This document shows, piece after piece, positions 62,667 through 64,000 of a DNA stretch of 64,000 nt; within the stretch, counting starts at the first letter, position 1, and every line of letters begins with the position of its first letter. The stretch spans positions 530,379-594,378 of the forward strand of contig PSQN01000013.1 of NCBI GenBank assembly GCA_002989075.1, given 5' to 3'. The DNA comes from Arthonia radiata. Lineage: Eukaryota; Ascomycota; Arthoniomycetes; Arthoniales; Arthoniaceae. The notes under the pieces were generated by a model. It was not told where the DNA came from. It searched no databases and worked only from the letters and a program-made list of their open reading frames with translations. A program made the translations under genes and the position numbers.

Positions 62667-64000
62667 TCATGGCGTGCGAAATGCCACATCGGTCGGCAAG
62701 CGAAACGTGGCACAATACATGCGTTTGTTCGGCGCAACATCTCGGACGTCGTACAAGTCCGTATCGGGATGATCAAGATTGATCTGGAAGCCGAGCTTTG
62801 AAGAGACGTTGCTCCAGATCATGTTCTGTGCGGCTAAGTAGTCCTCTTGTTCGTTGCCCGACTTTGAAGCAAAGCAATAGCAATGGATGAGAGGCAGCTG
62901 ACTGCCAACGGGAGGCTGTGAATGCTCTTCTTGGCCTCCATACAGGCCTACGAAATCGGGCAAAAAGTCGATCGCTGTAGCTGGAAGATTCATGACATAG
63001 TGTGAAAAAACCTTTGGCGCCTGGATCTCTCGATACTGCTGAGAAGGTGGCGTGTTCTGTTCGATTGCTTGCTTCCTGGAGATCTTGAGAGGCACGCGCG
63101 CTTTGTGGATACCTGACAGGAGATCTCTAGCTGCACGCTGGATGAATCGACGACCGTCTTCGTTGAATGCGCGTACGAACTGCTGTGTCTGCTCTTCGTT
63201 TTAGCCCACCCTGATTGTGCCACCTGTGCTTATGAACCTGCTCACCTTGTTGATATTGGTCGCCTCAACGAGCCCATTGTAGCAATCCGGATTCAGATCG
63301 TTTGCCCAAACAAACACCCCCTTCCTACCTGCGGGGATCGCAAACGGACCTACACCAGCCATGACATCGCAGATGGCTTCTCCTGGCTGAAATTTATCGA
63401 CAAGACGCTGATGTTCAGTCCCGAGTCTGCTGTTCCAATACACCTTGGAGTAATCAAAGCGAAAGACTGAGGACGCCTCGCGGACTTCCACGTTGAGATT
63501 GGGCTCGCCTGCAATGACCTCGTAGTCCAGAACCCGGAACTCATTGTCGGAGTTTAGAGTGTCCGTTTTGTTGATGACTGTTTTGATTGTAGGATTCTTG
63601 TCCATAGTCACCTGGCCTATGAGATGCTTGTAGGGCAAGTACTTGTCACGGAGATTGAAATGTGCTGTCTTCTTTTAGCCATTCATCCCACGAGTCACTT
63701 GCTAGAGATACATACCAACATGACCAGCGGGGTTGAAGCCTGTCGGAGGATCATTCTGAAGCTCTTCTGGGAGTACAGCGCTCAGGATATCGCCTGTTAC
63801 TATCAGTGTGAAACGTTCAATGAGCCAAAGCCTGCTCGGTCTGTACCTGCGGTCCAGTGACTGTAGTCTAAGTTGAGTATATAGGGGACCAATGATACGT
63901 GCCCGGCATCATGCAATTCGGTTAAGCATTGACTCCACGTTTGCCTATCTAATTGAGGAGCATCAGTATGTCGCCAAGCAAGCGCCTGCGATGCACCAAC
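62667..64000 (-). CDS. TRM5: tRNA (guanine37-N1)-methyltransferase Trm5, 3' part
   Basis: Makes m1G37 next to the anticodon of tRNAs, using S-adenosylmethionine; keeps the reading frame in translation. Yeast Trm5 acts in cytosol and mitochondria. Visible exons in transcript order: 64000-63847 (open to the window edge), 63793-63716, 63664-63246, 63188-62667. Introns of 53, 51 and 57 bp are GT...AG. They join 1,173 nt in frame: 390 residues with the N-terminus beyond the window. Evidence: LDYSHWTA, GHVAHFNLRDKYLPYKHLIG across intron 2, FRFDYSKVYWNSRLGTEH, the SAM-binding CDVMAGVGPFAIPA, NDLNP, FVRAFNEDGRRFI and the C-terminal HDVRDVAPNKRMY-type block (here YDVRDVAPNKRMYCATFRLP). For the last acceptor I chose 63189 over 63192, because it keeps the usual three residues before FVR. 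Looks intact. Confidence 0.95.

Noticed and set aside
1-64000. tRNA, rRNA or CRISPR-like arrays
   Set aside because: No cloverleaf, rRNA block or regularly spaced repeat array was seen on reading; the repeats present are explained by LTR elements.

Overview
The window looks like filamentous ascomycete (Pezizomycotina) nuclear DNA. The three host genes have short spliceosomal introns with CTAAC/CTGAC-like branch sites. The repeats carry the mark of repeat-induced point mutation (RIP): CpA and TpG are scarce, TpA is in excess and CpG survives. A Dothideomycete with AT-rich isochores fits, but the species cannot be told from this window.

Positions 1 to about 58,510 are one AT-rich island built of LTR retrotransposons nested in each other, all broken fossils. 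I could delimit six elements from paired LTRs and 5-bp target-site duplications (TSDs). C is a Copia element, 7385-12795 (+). G1 is a Gypsy chromovirus, 19709-34345 (-), and its sister G2, 23570-30914 (+), sits inside it. G3 is a Gypsy chromovirus, 35029-57990 (+). It holds two copies of a further Gypsy family, B1 (38823-46835, +) and B2 (49574-57588, +). The most eroded matter is the background into which these landed: a minus-strand Gypsy pol remnant at 1-2603 (A), a possible very old LTR-bounded unit E at 2604-19030, and AT-rich pieces at 19031-19708, 34346-35028 and 57991-58510. Order of events: A, perhaps E, then C, G1 and G3, then G2 into G1 and B1/B2 into G3.

Near 58,510 the base composition changes abruptly to that of normal genes. 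About 1.2 kb of non-coding DNA precedes a secreted GH5 cellulase gene (59743-61100, +, seven exons, intact). Next come an intronless membrane-anchored METTL7-like methyltransferase gene (61671-62582, +) and, convergent with it, the 3' part of TRM5, the tRNA m1G37 methyltransferase gene (62667 to beyond 64000, -). None of these genes shows RIP damage. They share no obvious pathway.

Points most worth a second look: an antisense ORF between pol and the 3' LTR of G2 that carries a clean six-cysteine Zn2Cys6-type pattern, with a counterpart at the same place in G1; a U3 exchange between the LTRs of G1 and G2; a perfect 15-bp-arm hairpin in the G1 LTR; an unexplained 2-2.5 kb segment after the integrase in both B copies; and unidentified coding-like tracts in the oldest layer.
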